DNA of 12,837 nucleotides from PNKC01 sp039917655 (lineage in GTDB: Bacteria; Chloroflexota; Dehalococcoidia; Tepidiformales; Tepidiformaceae): assembly GCA_039917655.1 (NCBI GenBank), contig JBDSJC010000155.1, forward strand, positions 1-12,837, in the 5' to 3' direction. Numbering within the stretch: position 1 is the first letter of the stretch; the number at the start of each line of letters is the position of its first letter. A program made the position numbers and the translations under genes. Below, piece after piece: positions 1 to 5,725 of this stretch. The notes beneath the pieces are model-generated. The model ran no database searches. It was not told where the DNA came from and saw only the letters and a program-made list of their open reading frames with translations.

Positions 1-186
1 GAGATAGTAGTACGTGTTGGCGCCGGAGGTTTGGGAGATGAGCCCGGCGCCGTAGACATACTTCGCGCCATCATCGAGGACGACGGGGAGGCCGCCGGCG
101 ACATCCCAGGTGAAGGTCTTGGTCACGCCAGCCGTCGTGCGGCTGTCACGAAGGCCGTCGCCACGGTAGGCGACGGCCTTCGCCAC
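1..186 (-). CDS. RHS/YD-repeat protein fragment, truncated at the window edge
   Basis: The minus strand is open without a stop from the menA 3' end to the window edge. It translates to a recognisable RHS/YD-repeat segment: AYRGDGLRDSR, then TKTFTWDVAGGLPVVLDDG, then YVYGAGLISQT and NTYYYL. This is the series seen just before the RHS core in wall-associated and toxin-delivery RHS proteins. The only start codons in frame are GTGs, the first at 186-184, and neither has a well-placed ribosome binding site; the nearest GGAGG-like run is about 20 nt away. RHS proteins are normally very long and this motif is internal, but menA ends only about 35 bp upstream, so there is no room for an N-terminal part. 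I infer a 5'-truncated remnant or an orphan RHS tip whose 3' end lies outside the window. The family call is fairly secure; whether it is expressed is not. Confidence 0.55.
   Translation of the reverse strand, partial: MAKAVAYRGDGLRDSRTTAGVTKTFTWDVAGGLPVVLDDGAKYVYGAGLISQTSGANTYYYL
149..182. repeat. Perfect 14-bp inverted repeat with 6-nt loop downstream of menA
   Basis: CGAAGGCCGTCGCC at 149-162 is exactly complementary to GGCGACGGCCTTCG at 169-182, with ACGGTA between. On the minus strand it begins about 37 nt after the menA stop, so it could end or protect the menG-menA transcript. There is no T-run after it, so a classical intrinsic terminator is not supported. It lies inside the RHS reading frame, where one arm encodes the conserved GDGLR residues. 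Confidence 0.6.
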
Positions 187-218
187 GCCAGCAACCGGAC
201 GGGCCGCCTCCGCGAGTT

Positions 219-1118
219 CTAGCTCAGCGCCAGGCCTGCGGCCAGCAGCAGCCCGAACACCAGGTGGTGGCGCGCGGTCGCCTTGAGCACCGGGTTGAGG
301 GCGCGACCCGCTGTCCCGCCGCGAATTTCGCGGAGCAGGCGCAGGCTGAAGGGCAGGCTCAGGGGGACGGCCAGCCAGACGAAGGCGAGTTGGTAGAGCG
401 CGACCGGGACTGTCCAGGCGCCGACCATCAGGAGACCGAACCAGGCCCGCGTCCCGCGATCGCCGAGGAGCACGCCGAGCGTGCGCTTGCCCGCGCGGCG
501 GTCGGTTTCGATGTCGCGCAGGTTGTTGACGACCAGGATCTGGGTGACGGTGCAACCCACGGGGATGGCGGCGGCCACGGCGAGACGTGTTACTTCGCCC
601 GCCTGCACGTAGTACGTGCCCACGACCGCGACGAGGCCGAAGAAGACGAACGCGAACACGTCGCCCAGCGCGTGGTAACCAACCGGCCAGGATCCGCCGG
701 TGTAAACGATGGCAGCGACGATGCTGGCGAGCCCGACGGCCACGATCGGCCATCCGCCGACGTAGACAAGGTAGACGCCCGCCAGCATCGCGAGCGCGAA
801 CGCAGCCCACATGCCGGTCTTCATCCGCGCGGGCGAGAGCAGGCCGAGTTGCGTCGCCCGTGGCGGGCCGAGGCGATCGGCATTGTCGGCCCCACGCTCG
901 AAATCGAAGACATCGTTCGCGAAGTTCGCCCCCGCCTGCAGGCAGAGTGCGCCGAAGAGTGCAGCGAGTGCGGGCAGCAGCCGGAAGGCGTCATCGTGTA
1001 TCGCCAGGCCCGTGCCGACGGCGACCGGGGCAATTGCCGCCGTCAGCGTGGGGACGCGCAGCGCCATCTTCCAGGCGCTCAGCCGGGACGGAGCGGGCGC
1101 TGCGGCGATCGCTGTCAA
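219..1118 (-). CDS. menA: 1,4-dihydroxy-2-naphthoate polyprenyltransferase (UbiA family)
   Basis: This integral membrane enzyme attaches the polyprenyl chain to 1,4-dihydroxy-2-naphthoate, giving demethylmenaquinone. Both aspartate-rich motifs of the UbiA prenyltransferase superfamily are visible: NDVFDFERGAD at residues 68-78 and NNLRDIETDRRAGK at 198-211; the latter resembles MenA. About eight hydrophobic segments spread over 299 residues, the usual MenA length. The start used is TTG at 1118-1116, sharing TTGA with the menG stop, which suggests translational coupling. An alternative ATG lies at residue 18, just before the first conserved LRVPTLTA segment, and cannot be excluded. It sits directly after menG on the same strand, so the two last steps of menaquinone synthesis are paired. 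UbiA-type enzymes of other pathways are possible, but the menG neighbour favours MenA. Confidence 0.9.
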   Translation of the reverse strand: MTAIAAAPAPSRLSAWKMALRVPTLTAAIAPVAVGTGLAIHDDAFRLLPALAALFGALCLQAGANFANDVFDFERGADNADRLGPPRATQLGLLSPARMKTGMWAAFALAMLAGVYLVYVGGWPIVAVGLASIVAAIVYTGGSWPVGYHALGDVFAFVFFGLVAVVGTYYVQAGEVTRLAVAAAIPVGCTVTQILVVNNLRDIETDRRAGKRTLGVLLGDRGTRAWFGLLMVGAWTVPVALYQLAFVWLAVPLSLPFSLRLLREIRGGTAGRALNPVLKATARHHLVFGLLLAAGLALS

Positions 1119-1810
1119 GAGCGCACCGCCGTGATCGACTGGATGGCCCCGAACATCGGCGAGCGTTTGCGCACCTGGGAGAATCCGGCGGCTTCGAGCA
1201 TCGCCAGCAGTTCAGCCTCTGGCGGGAGGTAGGCGGCGGATTGGGGGAGGTACTGGTACGCCTTGCGGTCCGAGATGAGCCCGCCCACGACCGGGACGAT
1301 GCGGTCGAAGTACAAGCCATGGCCAAACTTCACGGCCCGGTTCCGCGGAGCATCAACTTCGAGCAGGCCGAGGCGAGAGCCGCGCTTCAGCACGCGCGCC
1401 AACTCCTCGAAGACGGGCTGAATCGAGACGAAGTTGCGGAGTGCGAAGCCGCTGACGGCGGCCGTGAAGGAGGCATCGGCTACCGGCAGGTGGAGGCCAT
1501 CGCCCTGGACCCATGAAGCGGAGTGGCCGTTGCGGCCGGCGGCGGCGACAAGCATCCCGCGTGAGAAATCGAGTCCCACCACCTCCGCTCCGCGCGCCCG
1601 GCAGAGCATCGCGAAGTCGCCGGTGCCGCAGGCAAGGTCGAGGACACGGTCGTCCGGCCCAACGCGCAGCCGCCGGACAAGGTCCTTTCGCCAGCGCTGG
1701 TCAGCGTTGAAGGTCAAGAGGCGGTTGACGCGGTCGTAGCGGGGAGCGATGCGGTCGAACATCGCCTGCACGGCTGCGGCTTTCTGGGCGGCGGGCGGGA
1801 GTGCGGTCAC
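1115..1810 (-). CDS. menG: Demethylmenaquinone methyltransferase (UbiE/MenG family)
   Basis: This SAM-dependent class I methyltransferase performs the last step of menaquinone synthesis, C-methylation of demethylmenaquinone. Family marks in order: FDRIAPRYDRVNRLLTF near residues 18-34, the SAM-binding VLDLACGTGDFA near 56-67, VVGLDFSRGML near 76-86, the QGDGLHLPV acidic-loop region, and FALRNFVSIQPVFEELARVL followed by GSRLGLLEV. All are typical of UbiE/MenG. At 231 residues it has the normal length. The start is GTG at 1810-1808; only a weak GAAGA lies about 9 nt upstream, and ATG at residue 17 is an alternative that would leave the YDRVN motif near the N-terminus. It overlaps menA by 4 nt and is transcribed divergently from the ssuA-like gene. 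The ubiE name would fit equally if the cell also made ubiquinone, but I see no evidence for that here. Confidence 0.9.
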   Translation of the reverse strand: MTALPPAAQKAAAVQAMFDRIAPRYDRVNRLLTFNADQRWRKDLVRRLRVGPDDRVLDLACGTGDFAMLCRARGAEVVGLDFSRGMLVAAAGRNGHSASWVQGDGLHLPVADASFTAAVSGFALRNFVSIQPVFEELARVLKRGSRLGLLEVDAPRNRAVKFGHGLYFDRIVPVVGGLISDRKAYQYLPQSAAYLPPEAELLAMLEAAGFSQVRKRSPMFGAIQSITAVRS

Positions 1811-1882
1811 GATCGAATCTTCGCGCGAAATTTCCTTGTGGGGACGTGTGGGTGCTGACTTCCCGAAAGCCGTCCAGGCTTG

Positions 1883-1902
1883 ATTGTGACGTTATACACA
1901 AT
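1883..1902. promoter_or_regulatory. Candidate operator dyad ATTGTG-N8-CACAAT in the divergent intergenic region
   Basis: The 110-bp gap between menG and the ssuA-like gene holds a perfect 6-bp inverted repeat, ATTGTG at 1883-1888 and CACAAT at 1897-1902. It is centred about 28 bp before the ssuA ATG. The AT-rich centre contains TTATAC on the plus strand and TATAAC on the minus strand, either of which could act as a -10 element, so a bound repressor would cover a promoter. I could not place a convincing -35 for either direction. A second palindrome, TTCGCGCGAA at 1820-1829, lies near the menG start. Confidence 0.4.
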
Positions 1903-1920
1903 TTCGCCACGGAGACATGG

Positions 1921-2970
1921 ATGCTGAAACGCCGTTCCCTGCTGCTCGGAGCTGCCGCCGCAGCTTTCGCGCTATCGGCCTGTGGGGGTGATGACGGCGG
2001 CGCTCGCCCATTGGCAACGACGGGCGGCGCCTCGACGACGGGCGCCACGGCGGCCCCTCGCGAACTCAAAGACGTGACCGTGGGCTACATCCCCATCCTC
2101 ATCGATGCACCGTTCTTCGTGGGTATCGAGAAGGGCTACTTCGCAGCCGAGGGGCTGAACTTGAAGCTCGAACGCCTGGCCGGTGGGGCGGACATGCTGG
2201 TGCAGACGGCGGCCGGAAACTTCGCCATCGGATCCGGCGGGATTGGCGCGGCCGTCTTCAACGCGGCCGGCGCAGCGATCAAGTTGGACCGCGAAGTGCC
2301 GTTTGAAATCGTCGCGCCCCTGCACAACGAAAAGCCTCCCGTGACCACGCCCATGGTGGTGAGCAAGGAGCGCTACGATTCGGGTGAACTGACGAAGGTC
2401 GCCGCCCTCAAGGGCAAGAAGGTTTCGATCAACGCCCGCGGCGCCTCGACCGAGTACTGGCTGCAGCGGGCCCTCCAGAGCGGTGGCCTCTCGTATGGCG
2501 ACATCACCGTGGTGACGGTGCCTTTCCCGGACGTGGCCGCGGCGCTCAGGAACAAGAGCATCGATGCGGCCATGCTGGGCGAACCCTTCACTACCCTCGG
2601 CGAGGACAACGGACTGGTGAAGGTGCTCACCGAGGACTTCGTGAACGGCGAACAGCCGACCGCGGTTTATTGGAACCGCGACTGGGCGAAGAAGAACCCG
2701 GAACTTGCGGCCGGCTTTCTAAAGGCTTACTTGAAGGCCGTCACTGACCTCGAAAATGGAGGGTGGACCGATCCCGCGGTGATCACCATCCTTGAGAAGT
2801 ACACGCAGGTGCCCGCCGACGTGATCAGGCGTTCCGCCCGCCCCTATAACGACCCGTCTGGCAAGCTAAACCTCGAGAGCTTTCGCAAGCAGGAAGAGTT
2901 CTTCAAGGCGCAGGGGTTCTTGACCTACGACGGCCAGCTCGATTACAGCAAGTTCATGAGAACGAAGTGA
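1921..2970 (+). CDS. ABC transporter substrate-binding lipoprotein, SsuA/TauA/NMT1-like
   Basis: This periplasmic or surface-anchored binding protein belongs to an SsuABC/TauABC-type importer. The ATG at 1921 is chosen because GGAGA lies 5 nt upstream and because a clean lipoprotein signal follows: LKRRSLLLG, a hydrophobic Ala-rich stretch, and the lipobox LSAC with lipid-anchoring Cys21. The open frame extends further upstream but without signal-peptide character. The mature part starts with a low-complexity Gly/Ala/Thr linker, then the NMT1/SsuA core: VTVGYIPILIDAPFFVGIEKGYF near 52-74, a GNFAIGSGG loop, LKGKKVSINARGASTEYWLQRAL, and AAMLGEPFTT near 218-227. The total is 349 residues, normal for the family. 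Ligands in this family include sulfonates, taurine, nitrate, thiamine-pyrimidine precursors and riboflavin; the sequence does not tell which. No sulfonatase or thiamine gene is nearby to help. Confidence 0.9.
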   Translation: MLKRRSLLLGAAAAAFALSACGGDDGGARPLATTGGASTTGATAAPRELKDVTVGYIPILIDAPFFVGIEKGYFAAEGLNLKLERLAGGADMLVQTAAGNFAIGSGGIGAAVFNAAGAAIKLDREVPFEIVAPLHNEKPPVTTPMVVSKERYDSGELTKVAALKGKKVSINARGASTEYWLQRALQSGGLSYGDITVVTVPFPDVAAALRNKSIDAAMLGEPFTTLGEDNGLVKVLTEDFVNGEQPTAVYWNRDWAKKNPELAAGFLKAYLKAVTDLENGGWTDPAVITILEKYTQVPADVIRRSARPYNDPSGKLNLESFRKQEEFFKAQGFLTYDGQLDYSKFMRTK

Positions 2971-2978
2971 GGTAGCCG

Positions 2979-3767
2979 GTGGCCCTTCGCGGCACACTGA
3001 CGCCCGGCCCCGCGTGTGTGGACCGAGGCGCGGCACCCCTTGCGATCGATGGGTTGGCAGTGCGCTACGGTGGGCCGGACGGCATTCTCGCGGTGCAGGG
3101 GCTGGACCTTTCGATCGAGCCGGGAGAATTTCACGCTGTCCTCGGGCCGAGCGGGTGCGGAAAGTCGACGCTCCTGAAGGTCCTCGCTGGCTTGATTCCC
3201 GCATCGGCGGGCGCCGTTACGCTGCCCGGCGACGGCTCCGTGGCGTACGTTCCCCAGGGCAACTCCTGCTTTCCCTGGCTTCGCGCCGAAGACAACGTGG
3301 CCTACGGGCTGCAATTGCGTGGCGTTGCACGTGGTGAACGGCGGCGGCGGGCGCGACGGCTCCTCGAAACGCTCGGGATCGGGCAGTTCGCGCGCACCTT
3401 TCCGGGGCAGCTTTCCGAAGGGATGCGCCAGCGCGTAGGCATCGCGCGCGCATTTGCCGTCGATGCGCCACTGTTGTTGATGGACGAGCCGCTTTCGGCG
3501 CTGGACTTCCAGACGAAGATCGCGGTGCAAGGCGAGCTGGTGCAGTTGTGGGATTCCCGGCGTTGCACCGTGCTTTACGTAACGCACGATATCGACGAAG
3601 CCCTCACCCTCGCCGACCGGGTGAGCGTCCTCTCGGCGCGGCCCGGACGCGTGCTCGAGACGCTGGAGGTGCCGTTCCCGCGTCCGCGTGACCACGCAAG
3701 CCTTCGCGAGCACACGGGCTACGCCGCCGTCTTCCGGCGGCTCTACACGCTGTTGGAACAACCATGA
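2979..3767 (+). CDS. ABC transporter ATP-binding protein, SsuB/TauB-like
   Basis: This is the cytoplasmic ATPase that powers the importer encoded around it. Visible elements: Walker A GPSGCGKST at residues 56-64, Q-loop Gln93 in YVPQGNSCFPWL (the short Q-loop with FPW is typical of SsuB/TauB ATPases), signature LSEGMRQRV at 145-153 in place of LSGGQ, Walker B LLLMDEPLSALD at 165-176, and the H-loop VTHD ending in His203. The catalytic set is complete. The start is GTG at 2979 with GAGG 6 nt upstream; the gene begins 8 nt after the ssuA-like stop and overlaps the permease gene by ATGA, so the three genes are one operon. The first 20 residues are a non-conserved extension before LAIDGLAVRYGG. 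Length is 262 residues, normal for the family. Confidence 0.93.
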   Translation: MALRGTLTPGPACVDRGAAPLAIDGLAVRYGGPDGILAVQGLDLSIEPGEFHAVLGPSGCGKSTLLKVLAGLIPASAGAVTLPGDGSVAYVPQGNSCFPWLRAEDNVAYGLQLRGVARGERRRRARRLLETLGIGQFARTFPGQLSEGMRQRVGIARAFAVDAPLLLMDEPLSALDFQTKIAVQGELVQLWDSRRCTVLYVTHDIDEALTLADRVSVLSARPGRVLETLEVPFPRPRDHASLREHTGYAAVFRRLYTLLEQP

Positions 3768-4528
3768 GCACCGCCGAGATGCTTCGTGCCGCGCTCGCCG
3801 GGCTCCTGCTGCCGGTCGGCCTGGTCCTGCTCTGGCAAGTTGCCTCCGAGCGTGAGTGGATCGACCCCCTCTTCTACCCCGCGCCTTCGGATGTCCTCGC
3901 ACGGACCTGGGAACAGCTCACCGGGGGCAAGCTGCCCCACGACGCACGCGTGACCACCGGCCGCCTGCTCTGGGGGTTCGCCCTCGGTGCGCTGCCGGGA
4001 CTTGCCATGGGACTGGCTGCCGGAGTTTCGCGGATGGTGCGCCAACTGCTCTATCCGCTAGCGACAGCGCTCTACGTAGTGCCGCGCATCGCGATGCTGC
4101 CGCTCGTGCTCGTGGCCTTCGGCCTGAACGACCAGGCGAGGGTCTTCATGGTCGCCTTCAGCGTTTTCTTTATCGTCTTTTTCAGCGCCCTTTCGGGCGT
4201 GGAACAGGTCGAGAAGACGCACCTGGAGACGGCGCGCGCGTTTGGCGCCGGGCGATTGCGGCTCGCCACCACGGTACTTCTGCCGGGTGCGGCGGCGGCG
4301 GTTTTCAACGGCCTCCGCGTGGCCATGGGGTTCGCCCTCATCGTCATCGTCGGCACCGAATTTCTTGCCGCGAACGACGGCCTTGGCGCGCGCATTTGGC
4401 AGAGCTACCAGATCTTCGACTTTCCTTCGATGTACTCCGGGATCATCGCAGTGACGGTGCTTGGGGTGGTGCTCGCCTGGCTGTTGTTGGTGGCCGAGCG
4501 GGTGCTGGTGCCCTGGCGGCGGGGGTGA
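3764..4528 (+). CDS. ABC transporter permease, SsuC/TauC-like (BPD_transp_1 family)
   Basis: This is the membrane permease of the SsuABC-type importer. About six hydrophobic segments are visible in 254 residues: an N-terminal anchor AALAGLLLPVGLVLLW, LLWGFALGALPGLAMGL, LYVVPRIAMLPLVLVAFG, VFMVAFSVFFIVFFSAL, FNGLRVAMGFALIVIVGTEF and a final IIAVTVLGVVLAWLLLV. The EAA-loop that docks on the ATPase is ETARAFGAGRLRLATTVLLP, near residues 154-173. The motif PLFYPAPSDVL near the N-terminus and LGARIWQSYQIFDFPSMYSGI near the C-terminus are family hallmarks. The ATG overlaps the ATPase stop by 4 nt. No other gene follows on this strand, so this ends the operon. Confidence 0.93.
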   Translation: MSTAEMLRAALAGLLLPVGLVLLWQVASEREWIDPLFYPAPSDVLARTWEQLTGGKLPHDARVTTGRLLWGFALGALPGLAMGLAAGVSRMVRQLLYPLATALYVVPRIAMLPLVLVAFGLNDQARVFMVAFSVFFIVFFSALSGVEQVEKTHLETARAFGAGRLRLATTVLLPGAAAAVFNGLRVAMGFALIVIVGTEFLAANDGLGARIWQSYQIFDFPSMYSGIIAVTVLGVVLAWLLLVAERVLVPWRRG

Positions 4529-4663
4529 GGGAGGGTGCGAGCGGGGAGAGTCCCGCGATGCCGCTCCTGAAGTTTCGACGAATAGCATGTTGGAGGGGCG
4601 AGTTGCTGGGACCGTTTCGGCGATGCGGACGACCGAGGGCGGGAGATGCCCAAGCCGGTGGAT
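4529..4663. other. Intergenic stretch before the CRISPR array; no gene recognised
   Basis: Between the permease stop and the first CRISPR repeat I see no convincing gene. A short GCGGG-N6-CCCGC hairpin at 4541-4556 could lie in the 3' end of the plus-strand transporter transcript, but no T-run follows, so it is a weak terminator candidate. The segment 4606-4633 ends in GGACGAC and partly resembles the CRISPR repeat. It may be a decayed repeat at the leader-distal end. The stretch is not AT-rich, so it does not look like a leader. Confidence 0.5.
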
Positions 4664-4814
4664 AGGTTCACCCCCACGGGTGTGGGGACGACAGATCCTC
4701 GGGCCATTCAGCAGGGTCGCCGCCCGGTTCACTCCCACGGGTGTGGGGACGACGGATGCTCACGAAGCATACGCCCGGCGAACGTCGGTTCACCCCCACG
4801 GGTGTGGGGACGAC
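4664..4814 (-). CRISPR. Type I-E-like CRISPR mini-array, three 29-bp repeats and two 32-bp spacers
   Basis: Repeats lie at 4664-4692, 4725-4753 and 4786-4814; spacers at 4693-4724 and 4754-4785 are both exactly 32 nt, giving a strict 61-nt period. The repeat reads CGGTTCACCCCCACG then GGTGTGGGGACGAC on the plus strand. Its reverse complement starts GTCGTCCCC and ends GTGAACCG, which matches the I-E pattern of a CCCCAC/GTGGGG stem and an 8-nt 5' handle ending in ACCG, so crRNA would be read from the minus strand. The repeat at 4786 matches consensus. The middle repeat has T for C at its ninth base, at the foot of the stem. The repeat at 4664 has A for the first C, as expected for a leader-distal end. 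No cas gene lies in the window and no AT-rich leader is seen: only 39 nt separate the array from the crotonase stop. Function therefore depends on Cas proteins encoded elsewhere. Confidence 0.93.
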
Positions 4815-4853
4815 TCCGTCCCAGCTCTGACGATGTCCTCTCAGCGTCCGCGG

Positions 4854-5687
4854 TTAGCCCGTCCCGGCAAGTGGAGTTGGCGGAGTACCGCGCTGAAGAA
4901 GCTCCTTCGCGTGTGCGACTCCGGCCATCCGCCGTTCGCCGGAAGGGCCCACGAGTGGGTCATCGCGGATGACGGAATTGATGAAGTACGTCTGGTAGGC
5001 CGAGTCAGCGAACGTAGTGAAGCCCATGCCATCCTGCTGGTTGTTGATGGAAAACTTCACCTGCCGATTGCCGAAGCGAGGGGTTTCAGCGACCCTATTG
5101 GCGTAGGCGAGGGTTTCGCGCTCGAGATCATCCGGGGAGAAAAGGCGGTTCACGAAACCGTATTCGTGCGCTTCTTGCGCCGTGATGAATCGGCCTTCGT
5201 ACAGGATCTCCTTCGCCCGGCGCGCTCCCAGGTCCCACGGTGCGGTGAAGTACTGCGTATGCGAGGGCAAGAACAGGGCGTTATCCGCGGCGAAAACGAA
5301 ATCCATCGAGGAGGCGAAGATCCAGCCTCCGTAGATGCAGTAACCGTGCACCATGGCGATGGTTGGGATGGGCAGGTTGCGCCAGCGCATTGAGGCTTCG
5401 TACCAATACGCCCGAGCACTCTTGTAGCGTGATTCTGGCTCGCGCGTGAGGCCGCGTTCATCGCGGTCTGCAAGCGAATCCGGCGTGCCAAGGTCGTGGC
5501 CCGCAGAGAAGTGCGCCCCCGCACCCGAAAGCACGACGACACGCGTTTCCGGGTCTGCCACCGCGCGGCCAAACGCGTCGTCCATCTCCTCCACCATGCG
5601 AGGAGGCTGAGCGTTGTGGTACCGGGGCCGGTTTAGGATGAGACGCGCTACTGCCCCTGGTTCGAAGATGATGTCGCGGTAGTCCAT
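4854..5687 (-). CDS. Enoyl-CoA hydratase/isomerase (crotonase) family protein lacking both canonical catalytic glutamates
   Basis: The crotonase fold binds acyl-CoA thioesters and stabilises an enolate with two backbone NH groups. Here the first oxyanion-hole segment is HFSAGHDLG at residues 59-67 and the second is GYCIYGGW at 115-122, so CoA-thioester binding is likely. In classical enoyl-CoA hydratases the general acid and base are Glu in GGGCE and Glu in QPE. Aligned by eye, this protein has Ile123 in GGWIF and Ser142 in LPSHTQYF, so both are missing. The C-terminal part, AKEILYEGRFITAQEAHEYGFVNRLF, is normal for the family. Length is 277 residues. The ATG has AGGAG about 7 nt upstream. 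It follows the CoA-transferase pair after 38 nt and probably acts on the thioester they make, as an isomerase, hydrolase, lyase or other crotonase activity. The exact reaction cannot be told. Confidence 0.85.
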   Translation of the reverse strand: MDYRDIIFEPGAVARLILNRPRYHNAQPPRMVEEMDDAFGRAVADPETRVVVLSGAGAHFSAGHDLGTPDSLADRDERGLTREPESRYKSARAYWYEASMRWRNLPIPTIAMVHGYCIYGGWIFASSMDFVFAADNALFLPSHTQYFTAPWDLGARRAKEILYEGRFITAQEAHEYGFVNRLFSPDDLERETLAYANRVAETPRFGNRQVKFSINNQQDGMGFTTFADSAYQTYFINSVIRDDPLVGPSGERRMAGVAHAKELLQRGTPPTPLAGTG

Positions 5688-5725
5688 GTCACTCTCCTAA
5701 GATGCGTCCGTGTATTTTTTGTTGA

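Noticed and set aside
264..1232. Long plus-strand open frames opposite menA and menG
   Set aside because: They are rich in Arg, Gly, His and Asp and are antisense shadows produced by high G+C third positions of the real genes.
1801..1920. In-frame N-terminal extension of the SsuA-like protein
   Set aside because: The extension has no signal-peptide character and crosses the intergenic operator region; the ATG at 1921 has a ribosome binding site and gives a proper lipoprotein signal.
4541..4556. GCGGG-N6-CCCGC hairpin after the permease stop as an intrinsic terminator
   Set aside because: Only five base pairs and no following T-run; too weak to call.
4851..4879. CGGTTAGCCCGTCCC resembling the beginning of a fourth CRISPR repeat
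   Set aside because: Only the first bases match, the period would be 65 rather than 61, and it lies in the crotonase 3' coding end.
4461..5393. Long plus-strand open frame through the CRISPR array and the crotonase gene, with repeated SPPRVWGR / FTPTGVGTT / HPHGCGDD peptides
   Set aside because: These peptides are the three-frame translations of the CRISPR repeat; the rest of the frame is antisense to the crotonase gene. It is not a gene.
5709..5725. T-run TATTTTTTGTTG in the gap between the crotonase and the second CoA-transferase as a plus-strand terminator
   Set aside because: No gene on the plus strand ends here and no stem precedes it; on the minus strand it is just an A-rich leader before the crotonase ribosome binding site.
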